Assembly: GCF_036417845.1 (NCBI RefSeq)
Contig: NC_089981.1
Location: forward strand, 39,872,668 to 39,936,667
From: Apteryx mantelli
Lineage: Eukaryota; Chordata; Aves; Apterygiformes; Apterygidae
DNA length: 64,000 bases
Reading direction: 5' to 3'
The position numbers were made by a program, and so were the translations under genes. This document shows positions 13,425 to 27,170 of this stretch, piece by piece. How positions within the stretch are numbered: the first letter of the stretch is position 1; the number at the start of each line of letters is the position of its first letter. A model generated the notes under the pieces. The model did no database searches, was not told the DNA's origin, and saw only the letters and a list, made by a program, of their open reading frames with translations.

Positions 13425-13590
13425 TTGGAATCGGAGCACTTCACAACCGTGGCGGTATTGATCACCCATTAAGCCCTGTGTGGCAAGGAAAGAGGATCAC
13501 TCGTGTTTTGCAGACAGCAAAGTCAGGCAGCCCAGAAACTCGTTTGCCCCAGGCCACACAGGAAGCCCACGGTGAAGTGGGGACCTGCAC
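13425..13590 (+). mobile_element. MIR/CORE-SINE-like relic
   Basis: A stretch reading TTTTGCAGACAGCAAAG..GGCAGCCCAGA..CTCGTTTGCCCCAGGCCACACAGGAAG follows the MIR core (TTTTACAGATGAGGAAACTGAGGCACAGA...TTGCCCAAGGTCACACAGC) with the divergence expected of a relic older than the bird-mammal split. The preceding AGCACTTCACAACC fits MIR AGCGCTTTACA. It is a tRNA-derived SINE remnant with no coding role. Confidence 0.6.
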
Positions 13591-13599
13591 CAAGACAAC

Positions 13600-14560
13600 A
13601 GCAACGCAAAGCAGTTCCCTGCATGGGGGAACCTCGTACACAGGTATATTTTTTCATACCTCGCGGCGGGAACAAGATGCAGTTCAGATCTCCCATTTGA
13701 CCCTGAGAGGGGAACTTCTCAAAATTTCCCTCCATTTGCCAAATTACTGCAGAATTTTCAGCCATATCCTGATCTTCAGGCTGCACGTTACAAGCATCGG
13801 GTTGGCACAAAAGGACAGAGCCTGTTCGGGGTTGCGCGAAGGGGCTTAGCAGCGAGAGAACATTCCTGTGGCTTACTGCTGTTAATTTGATATGCTTTTT
13901 GTTCATCTTATAGAAGAATACAGCCTAAATAGAAAACTTGGCAGGTGGGGTGAATTTTCTAAGGTAGTTCAGACCGGGAATGGAGAATTTTATAAATAAA
14001 TGCAGGTCATAAAGCACTTGAGAGGCTTGAGTAAGAAAACGTCACCAAATCACTATTTTGAAATGTCATTGGGAAAGACTTGGCAAAGAGGGTGTAAATC
14101 ACTGTGGAGCTGCCCAGGGGTAACACGTGTATCTCTATGGCCTTTTGGATACCCCTGAACACAAATGCAACAGCAGCGAACCAGCAGAGGCTGGGCTTTT
14201 TGGTTCCCTAGCATTTGCTGGAGAATTATTTTAGGTCACAGAAGCATGTCCCAGTTCCCTGGAACTTGCTTGGCAACGCAGTGTTACCTTTGCTTTTGAA
14301 TCGGGCAGCTGGAAATAGCTGGTGTTTTTTTCGAGGTGACTTCGTCTCTCTTCATTTGCCTGCTGCAATTGCACATGCTTTTAGCAGCAATGGAGTGCAG
14401 CTCTGCGAATAGGTGGCGTCCCCCTCTCGGCCGCTCGCAGTTAGAGCCTGTGCGCTTCATGGGAAGCGAAACACGCTTCACCGTGTGAACTGCAAACTGT
14501 CTGGCCGCTCTATCGATGACTGCAGGTGTAACCCAATGGTTACCCTGAAATGTCAACGCA
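13600..14560. promoter_or_regulatory. CpG-enriched region
   Basis: Many CpG occur across about 1 kb (for example CTCGCGGCGGGAAC near 13,661, TTGCGCGAAGG near 13,833, CTCGGCCGCTCGCAG near 14,427), including a CACGTG-like site near 14,125. Open frames on both strands here, up to about 145 codons, look like by-products of higher GC. It may be a distal promoter or enhancer, but this is not demonstrated. Confidence 0.3.
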
Positions 14561-15450
14561 AAACCAATCCCCTGGTCACCCAGTAACAATCTCCTGAGCC
14601 AGCTAGCTCTTGTGTATAAAGAGATCATTTTCTTTATATTTGTCATCTTCTTGTCTCTTGACAGTGCACACGGTGATGCTAGAATAAACTTAATGAGAAG
14701 ATGGTAAAGTTGCAAAAGGAGTCAGTTTATCTGATTGTATTTGTTTTCCCTCACTGTTCTTTAAAAATAATTGTGTGTGATTTGTAATATTTGCTGTAGC
14801 CTGGCAATATATATAGCGGCAACAGATCAGATTCAATCTCAGATGAAGCCATCACCCTCAGCTAATCAGGGTGTGGGAGAGGCATGCAGACAACATGTTC
14901 AGCCCATTTATTCAGTTATGTAATGGCCTTTTAAACATTTTCCATTTATGGTCTCTATTTAATTTACTGTAAATCACAGTGGTTTAATGTAAATTCAAGC
15001 CATAACATATGCCAGACAGCTCAACCATAAATCAGACCAACCTTTGGTTTTCATGCATTTCTTCTTTTATGAAATAAAAGAACGTCCATTACCTGCCTTT
15101 TAAAATGAGGCTAGAGAAGATAAATCATTTTGGTTACCACACAAAACAAATCAGTTCAGCGAGACTTGGTCTTTGCCCATAACATACACAATAAAGGTTT
15201 AGATACTCTTTTAAAAATATTTTCACTCACCTTTGTGTTATCTGGCTTCAATTGTGACTGAAAGAGAAAACACGGTGGGGAAAATCACTTCGGCAGTATA
15301 ACTTTCAAATTTTCCAAAGTCATGAGTACTGGAAGGCTCTTTTTGCAAGATTTCCAAGTTTCTCATTAAAGGAGGTTTAGATTGGTGTCTAAATTAGGAT
15401 ACTTACTGAATTAAGCAAAACCTTGGCTGTACTGTAAACAAGTCATAGCA
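14561..15450. other. AT-rich intergenic segment, possible conserved noncoding element
   Basis: No gene. The stretch from 14,890 to 15,190 is non-repetitive and AT-rich, with RUNX-like TGTGGT/AACCACA-type sites (near 14,980 and 15,137) and no simple repeats. That texture is typical of conserved noncoding elements. Conservation itself cannot be seen from one sequence. Confidence 0.25.
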
Positions 15451-18320
15451 TGAGTCTCAGCAGTGTATGCTTCCTCATTTATCCTCACTGTAGCGCTTCA
15501 CTCTGTTCAACTTTTCCGATCATAGCGTGCCTAATATATCAACTGAAAATATCTTTTTTTTGTGTGAAATGTGGATCACGCCAGCTGCATCATTGGAGCT
15601 CCAGCATTTGTGTAAATGCCTTTCTGTGGATCCCTCCTCCCTCTAGGCCCTGCACCAGAGGCAGAAACCAGAGCACAGACTGCAGAGACTGGGCTTTAGG
15701 GAATGTAATCTATATTTAAGCGTTTGCACCAGGAGAACCACAGCCTAACACTGATTTCACCAAGCGGTGCAGTGCAAACCATCCTGCACTTCTGCAGAGC
15801 GTGTCCCATGCACCTCTCCAAATGTGAGCAGAAAAAGCAGGCAAGGAAGCCAATAATGCAGGAAGAGGTGGACAATTACTCCACCAACTTGTCAATATAG
15901 GCAAACCATGTCGTTACAGAAGAGCTGGCAGCTGGACATGCAGGTGGAGCCAAGTTTTGCCATGCAGGAACTGGTGGCGTGATGGAAAGAGGCGGCTGGA
16001 CGCTGTCCTAGTAAGCTGCCCCTCATCAACCCTGAGGCCCAGAGCTAGGACCGACCCTCTGAAATTGGTCTCTAGCTTTGCCTTGTTGTGGATACCTCAT
16101 CCTTACTTAACGTATCTCTGCCTCGTTGGAAGGGGTATAGGAAACCACATTAAACCATATAAAAGACGTTAAACTTCCCTGGCTAACTGATTAGCCTGTG
16201 GGTGCCTCTCTTTTAATTGCCGCCCGAGCCGAGGATGGAGGTCAGTGCCCTGCTGAAGGTCTCTGGGGAGCTTCTCTGGGAAACACCCGCCGCAGCGCTC
16301 CTTCTGGACGTGCCCTGCGGCCCCTCTGTCTAGGGGGGAAATTGGGCAGATCCCTTCCGTGGCATCTCTGAGGGCTACAGTGGGAAAAGTGCAGGTCTTT
16401 GTGGTTTGAATGCTGGACTCCTAATGTTTCAGTCTGAGAGACTCATCCCAAAGTCTGTTGGTTTAAGAGCACAGTACAGAGAAAGCACAGTACTGCTGGG
16501 CCTATTTCTATTTTAATGAAGACAGACTGTACCCTATATTTCTTCTCTGTATTGACTTTATCAGATTGAAATCTGATGGGTCTGGTATATTTGCAAGAGC
16601 CTTGTGTGCATTGTTCTGCTGTTTGGTTTTGATAAAATGTGGTATTGTACTTGATGTTCTTTAGCTACGTCAAACCTTGCTTCATGGCTAATGCATGGCA
16701 TTAGTCCATACCACAAGTTGTGCAACACTTTGCAGCAAAAATATTGATGCTTCTTGGGGATTAAGCGTGTTATTTCAATGTGAGTTTAATGAAAGAAAGG
16801 AAGGTAGCACTGGAGGAAGAAGATTTTCACTGTGAAATAAATTTTGGCAAGTTGATTATGAGGAAAAAAAACACCCTTTCTTTATCCATTCAAGCATTAT
16901 ACCTTCACCTGTTTCTAGAATTAAACTTTTTCTTTTTTTACTTTTCACTTTTAGTTTCCAGCTGAAGCAAAACAGTGACAACCACAACAAAAAAAATCTA
17001 CCACAGCAGTGGATTTGGCCTGTTCTGCCCAGGAAGCGCAGAGCTGGCACTAGGACATAATCACTCTGGGAAGTTCTAATGGGAATTAAATGCTTTATTT
17101 TTTTTTTTTTTTATGGCCTCCATGGCTGTATCTGAACTGGTAAATTAAACAGCATGCCCATGGCATGGTTAATTTACCCATATTGGCATAGCTTCAGTAT
17201 CTGCGGAAGGAGTAAACTTGAGGGTCCTGCGGGAGCTGGGTGACAAGACAGTGGGCGCTTTGGCACTCTTCGGGGGAAGGCTGTCTGTGCTGCTGAGCCC
17301 TGGGGAACTCGCAGCACCGGGCTCCTTGCCTTTATGGTGACTCTGTTGTTTGTTTTCCCTGCAAAGTGCACGAGCACCGCTGCGCTTTGGAGGGCCCAGG
17401 CCACTGGAGACACAATAATCCTGCTTGCAGGAATAACGCCTGCGTCGCTCCAGGTAGGAGCGAGATAACAAAACTCTCACATCCACCCTTTGGACTCTGA
17501 TTCATGAGCTCTGCCCATTCGTGCTGGGCTGATCTCAGAGATTGCTGGGGCTGCTGTCTGCCACGCCTGTCTGCCAGGGGTTATTGCCCCGCTAATAAGG
17601 GGGAACAAAAGGGGCAGCTAAAGGGCCGTGTATCAGCTTCTGAGGCTCTCCAAGTCATAGGCTGATAAGTCAATGTAAATTGCTGTTACTTCTGTGTTAA
17701 TGTGCTATGAAACGTGGCAGTGAGTGGCATTGATTCATGACCCCTCAAATGCAGCCAAATAAAACTTGGAATTTTATTTCCAGCATAAACTCTTTGAGAC
17801 AGATTCTAGCTTTTAATCTGTTTTTTTCACAGATCCTGGTCTCTACTGAGACCTGCAATTGCTACTCTAATATTAGTACTACTACTATTAACCATAACAA
17901 TAACAACAACAGTGAGGACCTACATGCACCAAACAATGAGCTTATTAAATGCCGCAAACATCTTTTATCATGCCATGCAAAAGCTTATGTCATACAGTCT
18001 AAATGCCTTGACTCTCAAGCTGAAAACCAGACCGCTGGCTTTTGTCCAGAGTGTTTCTGAGTATCCACAGAATAGCCGCAGGGTCAGGACGGCAGACATA
18101 CGTGTCACACGTCAGCCCAGAGCTGGGCTGCCTGACTCTGGCAGGTCGAAAACGGACATTGCAGTGTTGCACAAGCATTTCTTCGCGAGAGATTGCTCCA
18201 TCTCGGTCTAAAACCAACACTCATACATATTAGAGGAATCTCTACCCACCAGAGTTTGCACGTGGTGTTTTTGCTTATTAAATTCTCGAGTCCTCGGGTC
18301 ATCATTTGCATTGTGTATCT
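15451..18320. other. Intergenic, several CpG-enriched patches
   Basis: No recognisable gene. CpG-enriched patches occur at about 16,215-16,325, 17,200-17,465 and 18,040-18,310. The last has an ACGTG-TCA-CACGT palindrome at 18,100-18,112 and an octamer ATTTGCAT near 18,304. Frames of 60 to 107 codons on both strands overlap these patches and look non-coding. Confidence 0.4.
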
Positions 18321-21300
18321 TCCTCTCTTGGGCTGACAGTGTTACAATATGAAAACAGTGCGGCTAATTGTTTTGCTATTACAAAGGCCTCTTGAAACAA
18401 AGCAGGTTTGGAAAATAATTTAGAGCAGGTGCTCAGTGCATGGGAAGTTCAGTCATCCAAGTAACAGATATTACAGGAGGTTGCCACATGCTGGTATTGG
18501 CTGTGCTAGTTTCTAGCCATTTCAAACATTCATTAATAGAGAGGTAGCTTAGATAACCTCCAGAAGTATCTTTCATAGCTAAATGCTGTGAACATATCAC
18601 TAATTTACCTTTTGCATAACTATGTATGTTTTTCTAGAACTAACTCAGGCTTTATTTTGCTGACGTTGTTTTGCAGGTATTAGTCTCCTTAGGGACAGAG
18701 ATTCAAAATTTTACTTAAGCATTGCGGAAAAGTCCTGTTGATATGATGAAGGCTAGATATCCTGCCAAGTTCAGTAGAAACCTTTTCAAGCCATACATAA
18801 ATATATCTTCTGCTGTAGGATATTGTAATCTCTCCTACTTAATTTAAAAGAATGATATGGCTGTGTCAGATTTTTATAGATTTTAAAAGTTTTTATAGAA
18901 AGGTTAACCATTAAATTCTGTAGGAATTTCCAAAGGAAAATGAGATCATATGCTTTTATTATGACTTCCATACCTTTTTATCCCTAGAGATAGAAGAGAA
19001 AGAAAAACCTTAGACAGTGAAAGGAGAGGAAGCTACACAACCCACTGCAGGTTCCTTGCTAAATCTGCCCATTTCCTTTAGCTGCAGCTCCAATCACTGG
19101 CCATGAAGAGCAAACAAGACTGCAGGGGAGACAAACATAGCAGCAATCAGATAGAGGGCCACTACATTTTTTAAAGTAATTACTATATTCATGTTACATA
19201 CAGGATTTCCAAATATAAGCTTTGATTTGTTCTAGGAAACTTTGTAGTTGCAAGCAAAACCGAATAGATCTAGGAATATCATAAATATGATTGAAATTAT
19301 TCATTAAATATTGAAGCAAAGCAAAATTAAAATTAAATTTAGAAATCAATCTGAAGGGGGTTTAGAGAGTGTTTTATGCTTATATATGTGAAAAATATCT
19401 TTTTCTTCTTGAACAAATGTGCATGCCCAGGGTTAAGGAAAACATAACTATGATGTGGCAATTCCAGAACCAATCCTGAAAAAGAATTGTGTCATGATTT
19501 CATCCTGAAAGAAAAACTACAATATCTGTGTCTAAGCTGGTCTGTGAAGTTTAGTGTCTGATTCAGAAAGACGTTCCAAGAAAATGACTTCCACATAATA
19601 CAGAAATAGTGCGATTACAAATGCACTGACAATTGGAGTGCTATCCAATTACAGCATTCAATAGTCCAGCAACATTATTTTATGCTAATTGCCTTTGCTG
19701 TTAATTTCTTGCATTTCATTTTATGTTTACTTTAAAGCAGGCTCATAATAAAGCATGCTTATAATGACATAAGTTTTTATAATTATATGTGTTTACATAT
19801 TGTACCTCATCAATGCAAAAAACAAGAGAAAGAATCATACTTACCAGCAGACTGGGCAGGGGAAATAAAAAAAAGGAAAAGATTTCACAAAAAAAATTCA
19901 TATGGAAATGTACATTTATCTTTCTATCTGCTGTGGTGCCTACATGAATAAATAAGAATAACTTTCTGCTTTTTTGACCAACAGATTGTTTTGCAAATTT
20001 ATATATGTTTGTTTCATTATTGAATTGTGAGTTGTAATTAGGGATTTTCTAGGTGGGGAAGCTGCTGTGCTGTGACCTAGTAATTCACCGTGCAGCCATT
20101 GCTCTTACATTAACCCCCCATGCGTACATGCTTGGACTGCAGCTGGTGTTAGTAGCTAACCCATGGAAGAAATAAGCTGCAATTACTGTACTTTAAGAGC
20201 TAAGGAAAAATTGTTTGTACACTCTACATTCACCATTTAGTTTACTACTCAATTAGATACCTGTGAAGAGGAACTTTTAGCCTGATCAAAGGATAATTTG
20301 GGGCACTGTTTCTCTATTTTAAAGGCCCATGCTGTATTGACTTTATTTTAACATTCCTTAATTGATAATGTTTATCTCCATAAAAATACATGGCAAGAAT
20401 TTGGTAAAAATGATAGCTAAGTGCTTAATGGTTTTGGAGTATGCATTTATATTGCATACATCATGTTGTATCCTTTATTATTTGCTATCTTTTAATTGCC
20501 TGATAGAAATATATGTATGCATACATATATATGTACATATATGCATTATATGAATGAATGAATTTATTTATACTTTTAAAGACAGTTTTTAGAAAGGAAC
20601 TCAATATTTTCACTACTTTTAGGAGCATCATGGATTTAGGTTTCTTAATAAATAGCTTGTTTTCTTTCTAGAGGTTATGAATCACATTTTATCCTTCTTA
20701 ACTACCTAGGAGTAGTTCATAAATAATCAGTCATGCAAAGCTGTCACACTTGGTTAAATAGCAGTCCTGTTTTTACTGCCTCAGTCCTTTATATCTTTAA
20801 TTACCTTTATTTAGCTGATATAAATCATCCTCAATTGCATGCTCTCCTGGGCAGCCCTACTTTTGCACGTATTCTGCAAAGTACTGATCATACTTCTGGA
20901 TGAAGTGCAAAACATAACAACTGTACCTCTTTTTCTTTGGCGTAGTTATGGAAATCTTTTCCATACTTCTTAGTTCTTTTATTCAGAATGAACTCAGTCT
21001 TTTTTTCCTACTGTTTCTTAGACAGATTTCACTGCATTGGTGCTCTTGCTTGATTTTATTCTCCTCTAAGTATACACATTTTAGTTTGTTTAATGTGAAG
21101 TCCCTTGTAAGAATGTCTTTTCCAGCACCTTGCCTCCTGGAACAAATCTCTGTGGGTATGCAGCCTGAAATTGGTTAGTGGGAGATTTCTTCTCTCCTGT
21201 TTACCACTGCATCTGCGCTCTGCAGTGTCTGAAGAGCTTTGGATCCAAAACTCCTCCATGCAGCCAGTCTCTACCTGACAGCAAGATACTCTTTATTTAA

Positions 21301-24300
21301 GAAAGCAATTCACTCGGAAGGGTTTTGATAACTTCATGGGATAAACATTACTGTCATAAAAAATGCCTGGAAAAGCCACTTGGCTAACAAACCAACTCAG
21401 TCAGTTGTAATGAAGAAGTGATGATGAGTTAAATTTATAGTAAATAGAAAAGCCAGTTGATGTCTGCCAAAAATACATTCTGGCTAACGTGAATGACACT
21501 TTCCATTTATTTTCTCATAATCTATCTGTCATAGTGGACAGACAGATTTGCTAATGGCGAGTGTCTGCAAATTAAATGTGACTAATTCCCCAAAATGAAA
21601 GGAGCATATCTTGATGCAAAAAGTTAATTAGGCTCTAAAAATTGTCTTGCAAATCTCTGATGGAAAGAGACAAAACGAAAGAAGATAAACTAGCTGGATT
21701 GTTTCAGGATGATAATTTATTTAGACCTATTACCTCAGATTGTCTCCTCTTTTTGCATATGTTTTACTTCTGTTCAAGGACTACACCTGATTATATATAC
21801 ATGTATATATGAATATATACAAATGATTATAGCTGAGAAGATGGAGTCAGGTGTCCTTTATTTCTGATCCTGTCACAGGCTTGTGACCTAGGAGAAGATA
21901 TTTCACGTTTCTGTGCTTTGGACTAAGTATATGCGAAGACTGAGATGAGCTTTCTCTCTCCCTTCCTCCCTGACCCCTCCAGCTTTCATCCTATCTGTTT
22001 TCAAAATTTTCCCTTGAAACTTCCAGCTCGTGAGTAATATGGCAACATCTATAAAAACAATAGCTACCATGAAAATATCTGCTATGGAATAGCTGCATAA
22101 TGTCAGGCATATCAACAACTCATTAGCACCCTAAGCCTCTGCTGCGTCGCCTGACATCAGCGCCGCATGCAATCTGACTGGCAGAGGCTGCTGTTCTTGC
22201 TGGTCTTGCTCTTTCAAATTCCTCTTTACATGGTCACTGCCAACTGTACAAAACTGATACGCCTTTTTTTATGAAACAAAGGGGATATTATTGGACAAAC
22301 TGCTGATAACAATGTGTTGTTATTTGCATATCTAAATGCTGGCATGTGAGTAAGAGCTGTAGGCCTGGGAATGGGTGGGTTTCTGTTAGAATGACTCAGA
22401 CTATCGTTCTACCTAGTATGGGAGCTTTAGTGAATAATAATCACTGAGTATCCTCCTGTTGTATGTGTACAGAAAGGCAGGAGCCAGTGTTCCCAGTGCA
22501 GAGAAACCTTCAACACTCAATATATGCAGGAATAAAGTGTTCTTTTGCTCTAAAGTGATTTTTTTTCTTGGTGTTCCACAAGAACCTTGATGTTTTTCAT
22601 CAAAGGATGTTTCAAAAATTTTCATAGAAGTTTTCCTCATTTTTTAACTAGGTTTGACATTTCTGAGCCTCTAAAATGTCAAAACTTTGGACTCCAGCAG
22701 AGTCTGCTCCTTTGGCTTTTCTAATGCAAATGTACCATCTTTTCCGGGCCTGAGACAATGCAGCTGGCAAGATTATTTATGCCCCTGATCTGAATATGTT
22801 ATCCCTTTAATTTCAGCCTAGTTCCAGTGAAGAGCAAACCCTTCATTCTCTTCTCTACCTGCTTGTCCTACTTGTCTTTTATAGCATTGCCCCTCCACTT
22901 TTTTTAGCGATAAGCATCAATGCTCCCTCCGGCTGCTGTTCCTGTGGTGCTTCCAACACATACTCTCTTTTCCTAACTTGTTCATAAAGTTGCTGTCTTG
23001 CACATTATACTAGGTACACCCGTGCTAATAGTATAGGTCAGGGGTGATATACTGCTTATTTATTCCATTCCTTCCAGATCAGCATCCAAATTAAAGCCTG
23101 TGCTGTCTACACAGGCACTTGGGTATCAGACCGGATAGAATACCTCCAGGTACCCACCCTTTAAAGGGAAAATCCCAAGTAAAAATCAAAATGCCCCAAA
23201 CTCTTTATGACCTATAGACCTGCTCCTTGTAAAACAGATGTTTCTGACACTGGAACTTCAGGTGCTTTTCATGCCCACTCCAGGCTTTGGAGATGGTCCA
23301 AAGCTGCTCTGGGAAGACCCTTCTGAGCCATCATGTCGTACGTCTGTGGGCTCTCTGATCTCCATCACTTCCTGACAAAGGGGTGCATCCTTCCATTTCC
23401 TCTGAGGAACAGGACCTTTCACAAAACCTTAGAGCTTCCCACCCCGGGAAAAAATTAGTTTGAAAAATGTCTATGAGTGAGGCAGGAGAGGATACTCTGC
23501 TACCCTGCATTTAGCTGAAGAGCAGGTGCCACCATGGTTTGCCTGGCCACAGATGAGGGACGCGGGTTCTGTGCCCCATCATGCCCATATTACTCCCAAG
23601 CTTCCTTTTTGTGGGATAGAGACATTGTGGTGACATGCAGAGGCAGCAGTTTCATCCTGGTGTGAATTTGCATGTATATAGCAGCATCTGTAATCTGTTC
23701 AAAGGCTCAAAAGCTCCCTCATCGCCCATTTGTATGTATGTATTTATCCCCAGCACAACTGCCCAAGTAACAGTGGGATTAAGGATCCTGCTATAGTGGT
23801 GGTTTTGGTCACAGCACTGAAAATCGAGCAATGGAGATGACCTATCTGACACTTCAGGAAGTGCAGGAAGTAAAAGAATAAGAGGTAAAAAAAAAAAAAC
23901 CAACAAAAAAACAGCTGTATGCAAACACTCTGATCAGTTACTGGACCTTCTCCCCTGTGCTCATAGGGCCTGCAACATCCATATCTTTCCCCTGGCATTC
24001 TTGCTCTAAAGGTACAAATGGAAAAATGAGACCTGGCTTGTTATATGAGCGTTGCATAGTAGACACATTTATGATGACTCTCTGGGAGATGATTCTTGCC
24101 CTGGGTCTAACAAAGCTAAACACATTTTCATTTTCATGGTCTATTTGGCATTTCATCTTTCCTTAGGCTGTCAGGGCAATTTGGAAAAATCACCACGTGA
24201 GCACTTTTACAGATAACCCCACATATTTTCTTTTCTATGTATCAGGCAGATGATGGACATCTCTGTTTTAGTAGTGCCATTTTAAAGAGGTAGTCCAGAT

Positions 24301-27170
24301 GGAGCTACTGTGCAGGGGTGGTTGTGGCATGGATGAAGAGTCAATCTGTGGCTGGTAGCTGCTCTCAGGTCTGCCTCCTCCTCAGCCACATGGCCAGAAG
24401 GCATCTTCCAGCCCAAGTCAGTGCTGCGCAAAGGTAATGCCAGCCTGCCCATAGATTCTGAATGAAAACAACTATCTTCTGATGGTTCTGATGGTGGAGG
24501 GAAGAAGACAAGCTGAAAAGTATATAAAACATGGTTGGGAGTGGTAATGAGAGGGCTGCCACACCTTCTGTTTCTGATGCATGACCATTCCCACTCTGCG
24601 ACAACCTTGCCTCTCCTGTGCTTCTGACTGTGTTTGCAGATGAGCCTAATCAGATGAGCCAGGATTTAAGAATAAAAAATGACATTGGGATGATGTACCA
24701 TTTTATACAGCACACTGCCTTTGCAACACAGGTCCATGGGGAGATGAAGAGGGAGGAAACATGACTACAGTAAGGTGTGGAGTCAGCATGATGTGGGGAA
24801 TGCCTTTATGCAAATAAAGACCACTTACGTTAGCCTTTCTTCTACCGGTGCAATAGTTTTAGTTTCTGCAAAGTAACCGTGAGCAGCTTTAAAGCCTGCT
24901 AAAAACTTCAGCTTGATGTGTCAGTCAGGGTGGGCTAGAGGAAGGCATCATTGCTGCTGCTGCAGGAGGACAGCGAAGTGGAGAGGCCTGCTCACAGGTG
25001 TGCTGTGACTGGCCCTGGGAGTGCCAGGAGTGATTGCTGAGGTGGCCAGCTGACCATTCCAGGTGCAGTGCTGAGTTAGAGAGGGGGAAAGCAGGAAGCT
25101 GGCTTTGCTGAGCCATCTGGAGAGCTTTGCTCCCGTAACTCCGCTCGGACAAGCTTGGGTGCTGACTGTAGCTGCGTGTACAGCCTGACTTGGTGGTCAG
25201 GCTCCTCCTGAGGTTTCCCTTATGCTAAGAGAGAGGCGTCTTCCTGCAGGACATCCCTGTACTCTTGTGACAACATGAGCAATCTGGTAAGAGTGTGGGA
25301 TGGGTGCCCTGACTGTACTGCAGAGTTTATGGCAGGCAAGCCATCTGTAAGAGCATTTGAGTGCTAGGACAAGATGTAAAGGTATAGTGATGTAAAATAG
25401 TGACTGCTGCTTTATTGCATATGTGGTAGAAGATTTGGATAGCTCTAATTGGGGAGTGAGTGATCCAGACTCTTCCAGCTTGTGTGCTGAATGCTACAGA
25501 GAGCCAAGTGCTCTTGAATTTTCCTCTCTGCTGTGATCCAAAGCAGGCCTTTCTCATGATGCCCTGCAGGTGCCCCTGTGCTAAGCCTGTGTGAACAAGT
25601 GGAAAGTTGAGTTTTCAGAGCTCTGCAGAGGGCAATCCTACAGGGCAGCGTAGGTGCAGCTCTTCTCTTCCCTGGTGAGTCCTTGGAGAACAGGGTATGA
25701 GGGCTCTGACCTGGGCTGCAGTCAAGATTGAGTAGCTGATGATGCCCTCTAGTGACTAGAGAAAATAGGAAGGAGTAACTGCCAAGAGGTTTTCTTCTTT
25801 TTTGAGCTAGTTTGAGACTTGTGATGGCAAAGAACTAAATTTTTCGGGTTTTGTTTTTCTGTTTGACTGAATACAGTTATTGTGTTTATTGCCAGGGGCA
25901 TGTTAAATTGCTCTGGTATAAAAGAGCTTTGTGAAACTTGGGGCTTGGTAAAGCTTATGTTTTATCTCTTGGACCTTTTTGTTAAAGGATTCTGCTCAGC
26001 TACAGAAGAATTTGTATAAAAGAAAGTATATGGCTCTACTAGTCCTCTCATAAAAAGGTCTTTATTTAAATAAAAGTACTAATTTTTCATACAAACCTGC
26101 TTAGTCATATTATCACTGTTTCCTTGCTGTGCAATTACCTGAAAATGAGGTTAAAGAATATAGTAACTGGATCTATTCCCCGCACTCAGTTAGTAGACTT
26201 TGTTTTAAATTAACTTTTTGGAAAGTCTATATGGTTTCTTGGATTTTTCTGGAGGAGTTGGATGGAATTTGGATCAGACATAAGAATTTTGTTAGTTATA
26301 TCAGCAGCATCTTCTGAACTGAGGAGATGAGTCACTTGCAGGGAGTACAGGAATGATGTGCGAATATATAAAAGGTTTAGAATCACCAGATTTTCATTTA
26401 AAAGAGCTCTGATCTGCTCAACCCCTCCCTTAGCTGTGCCCCTGGGTTTTCATCAATCCATCCATTCTGTAGCAGTGATACAGTTTTTTTTTTCTCCACT
26501 CCCATGTCTGTGAAACTTCTTTTGTTGTCCCTGTAAATGGAAAGGGGAACATTCTGATTTTTTTTTTTTTCCTTAAAGCACTACTTCCATTCACTTACTA
26601 CCACCTTAAATCTCAGAGAAGAGGTTGTCTTTTATCACACATGTACATATTAGTTGCAACCATAATCCAAGAACAAGGGTTATCTCACTTGTTGGTATCC
26701 CTTCTCTTGGGAAGGGTACTCTGGCACAAGCACCATGTTTGATTTTCTGTGCTCTTCTTACTGAAAACAAGCCAATCTAACTAAAAATTTACAGATCATC
26801 TCAAATGTAAAATCATAGTAGTTTCCATGGTTGTTTCACCTCTGGTTTGGCCCCAGTCAGAGATGGAGAAAGGGGGGGGGAAATATATCCCCTCTGTGCC
26901 CCACGAAGGAGTTGCCATCCTGCACCTGTTGTGCTTCTTACCAGTTCCCAGAACACATGTAAATGGCTAAACGTAATAGTAAACATAAATATTTTACGTT
27001 GTACCACATCCTCATCCTCCTTGTTTGCTTCACTCCTTTTGTCTTCAGATATTTAGTTTGTAAGATCTCTAGGTAAGGGCTGTCCTCTTGCTATGTGGGT
27101 TGCTCCTGGCTCAGCGTGGCCCCTAGCCCTAGCTGTACCCCTGGATTAACACTGTGTCAATGGGGGATGA
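18321..27170. other. Intergenic, mostly AT-rich, no gene seen
   Basis: There is no recognisable coding exon or RNA gene. The segments 19,560-19,770 and 21,480-21,690 are repeat-free and rich in TTAATT/TAATTG-like homeodomain motifs. A 9-bp inverted repeat (AGCCTCTGC / GCAGAGGCT) at 22,134-22,189 surrounds a CRE-like TGACATCAGCG. The rest is unremarkable. Confidence 0.5.
20505..20550. repeat. ATGT/ATAT-rich simple sequence
   Basis: Alternating ATATATGTATGCATACATAT-type purine-pyrimidine sequence with imperfect palindromic symmetry, followed by GAATGAATGAAT units. Confidence 0.8.

Noticed and set aside
13412-13849. 145-codon plus-strand open frame
   Set aside because: It begins inside the MIR-like relic and runs through CpG-enriched sequence. 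Other frames of similar size overlap it on both strands, and there is no recognisable domain.
14284-14715. 143-codon minus-strand open frame
   Set aside because: It lies in CpG-enriched intergenic sequence. It has a mixed composition with no domain or splice context, and frames of this length are expected by chance here.
17169-17486. 105-codon minus-strand frame rich in Arg/Ser/Pro
   Set aside because: Composition follows the local GC content. A second frame overlaps it, and there is no recognisable family. Not enough to call a gene.
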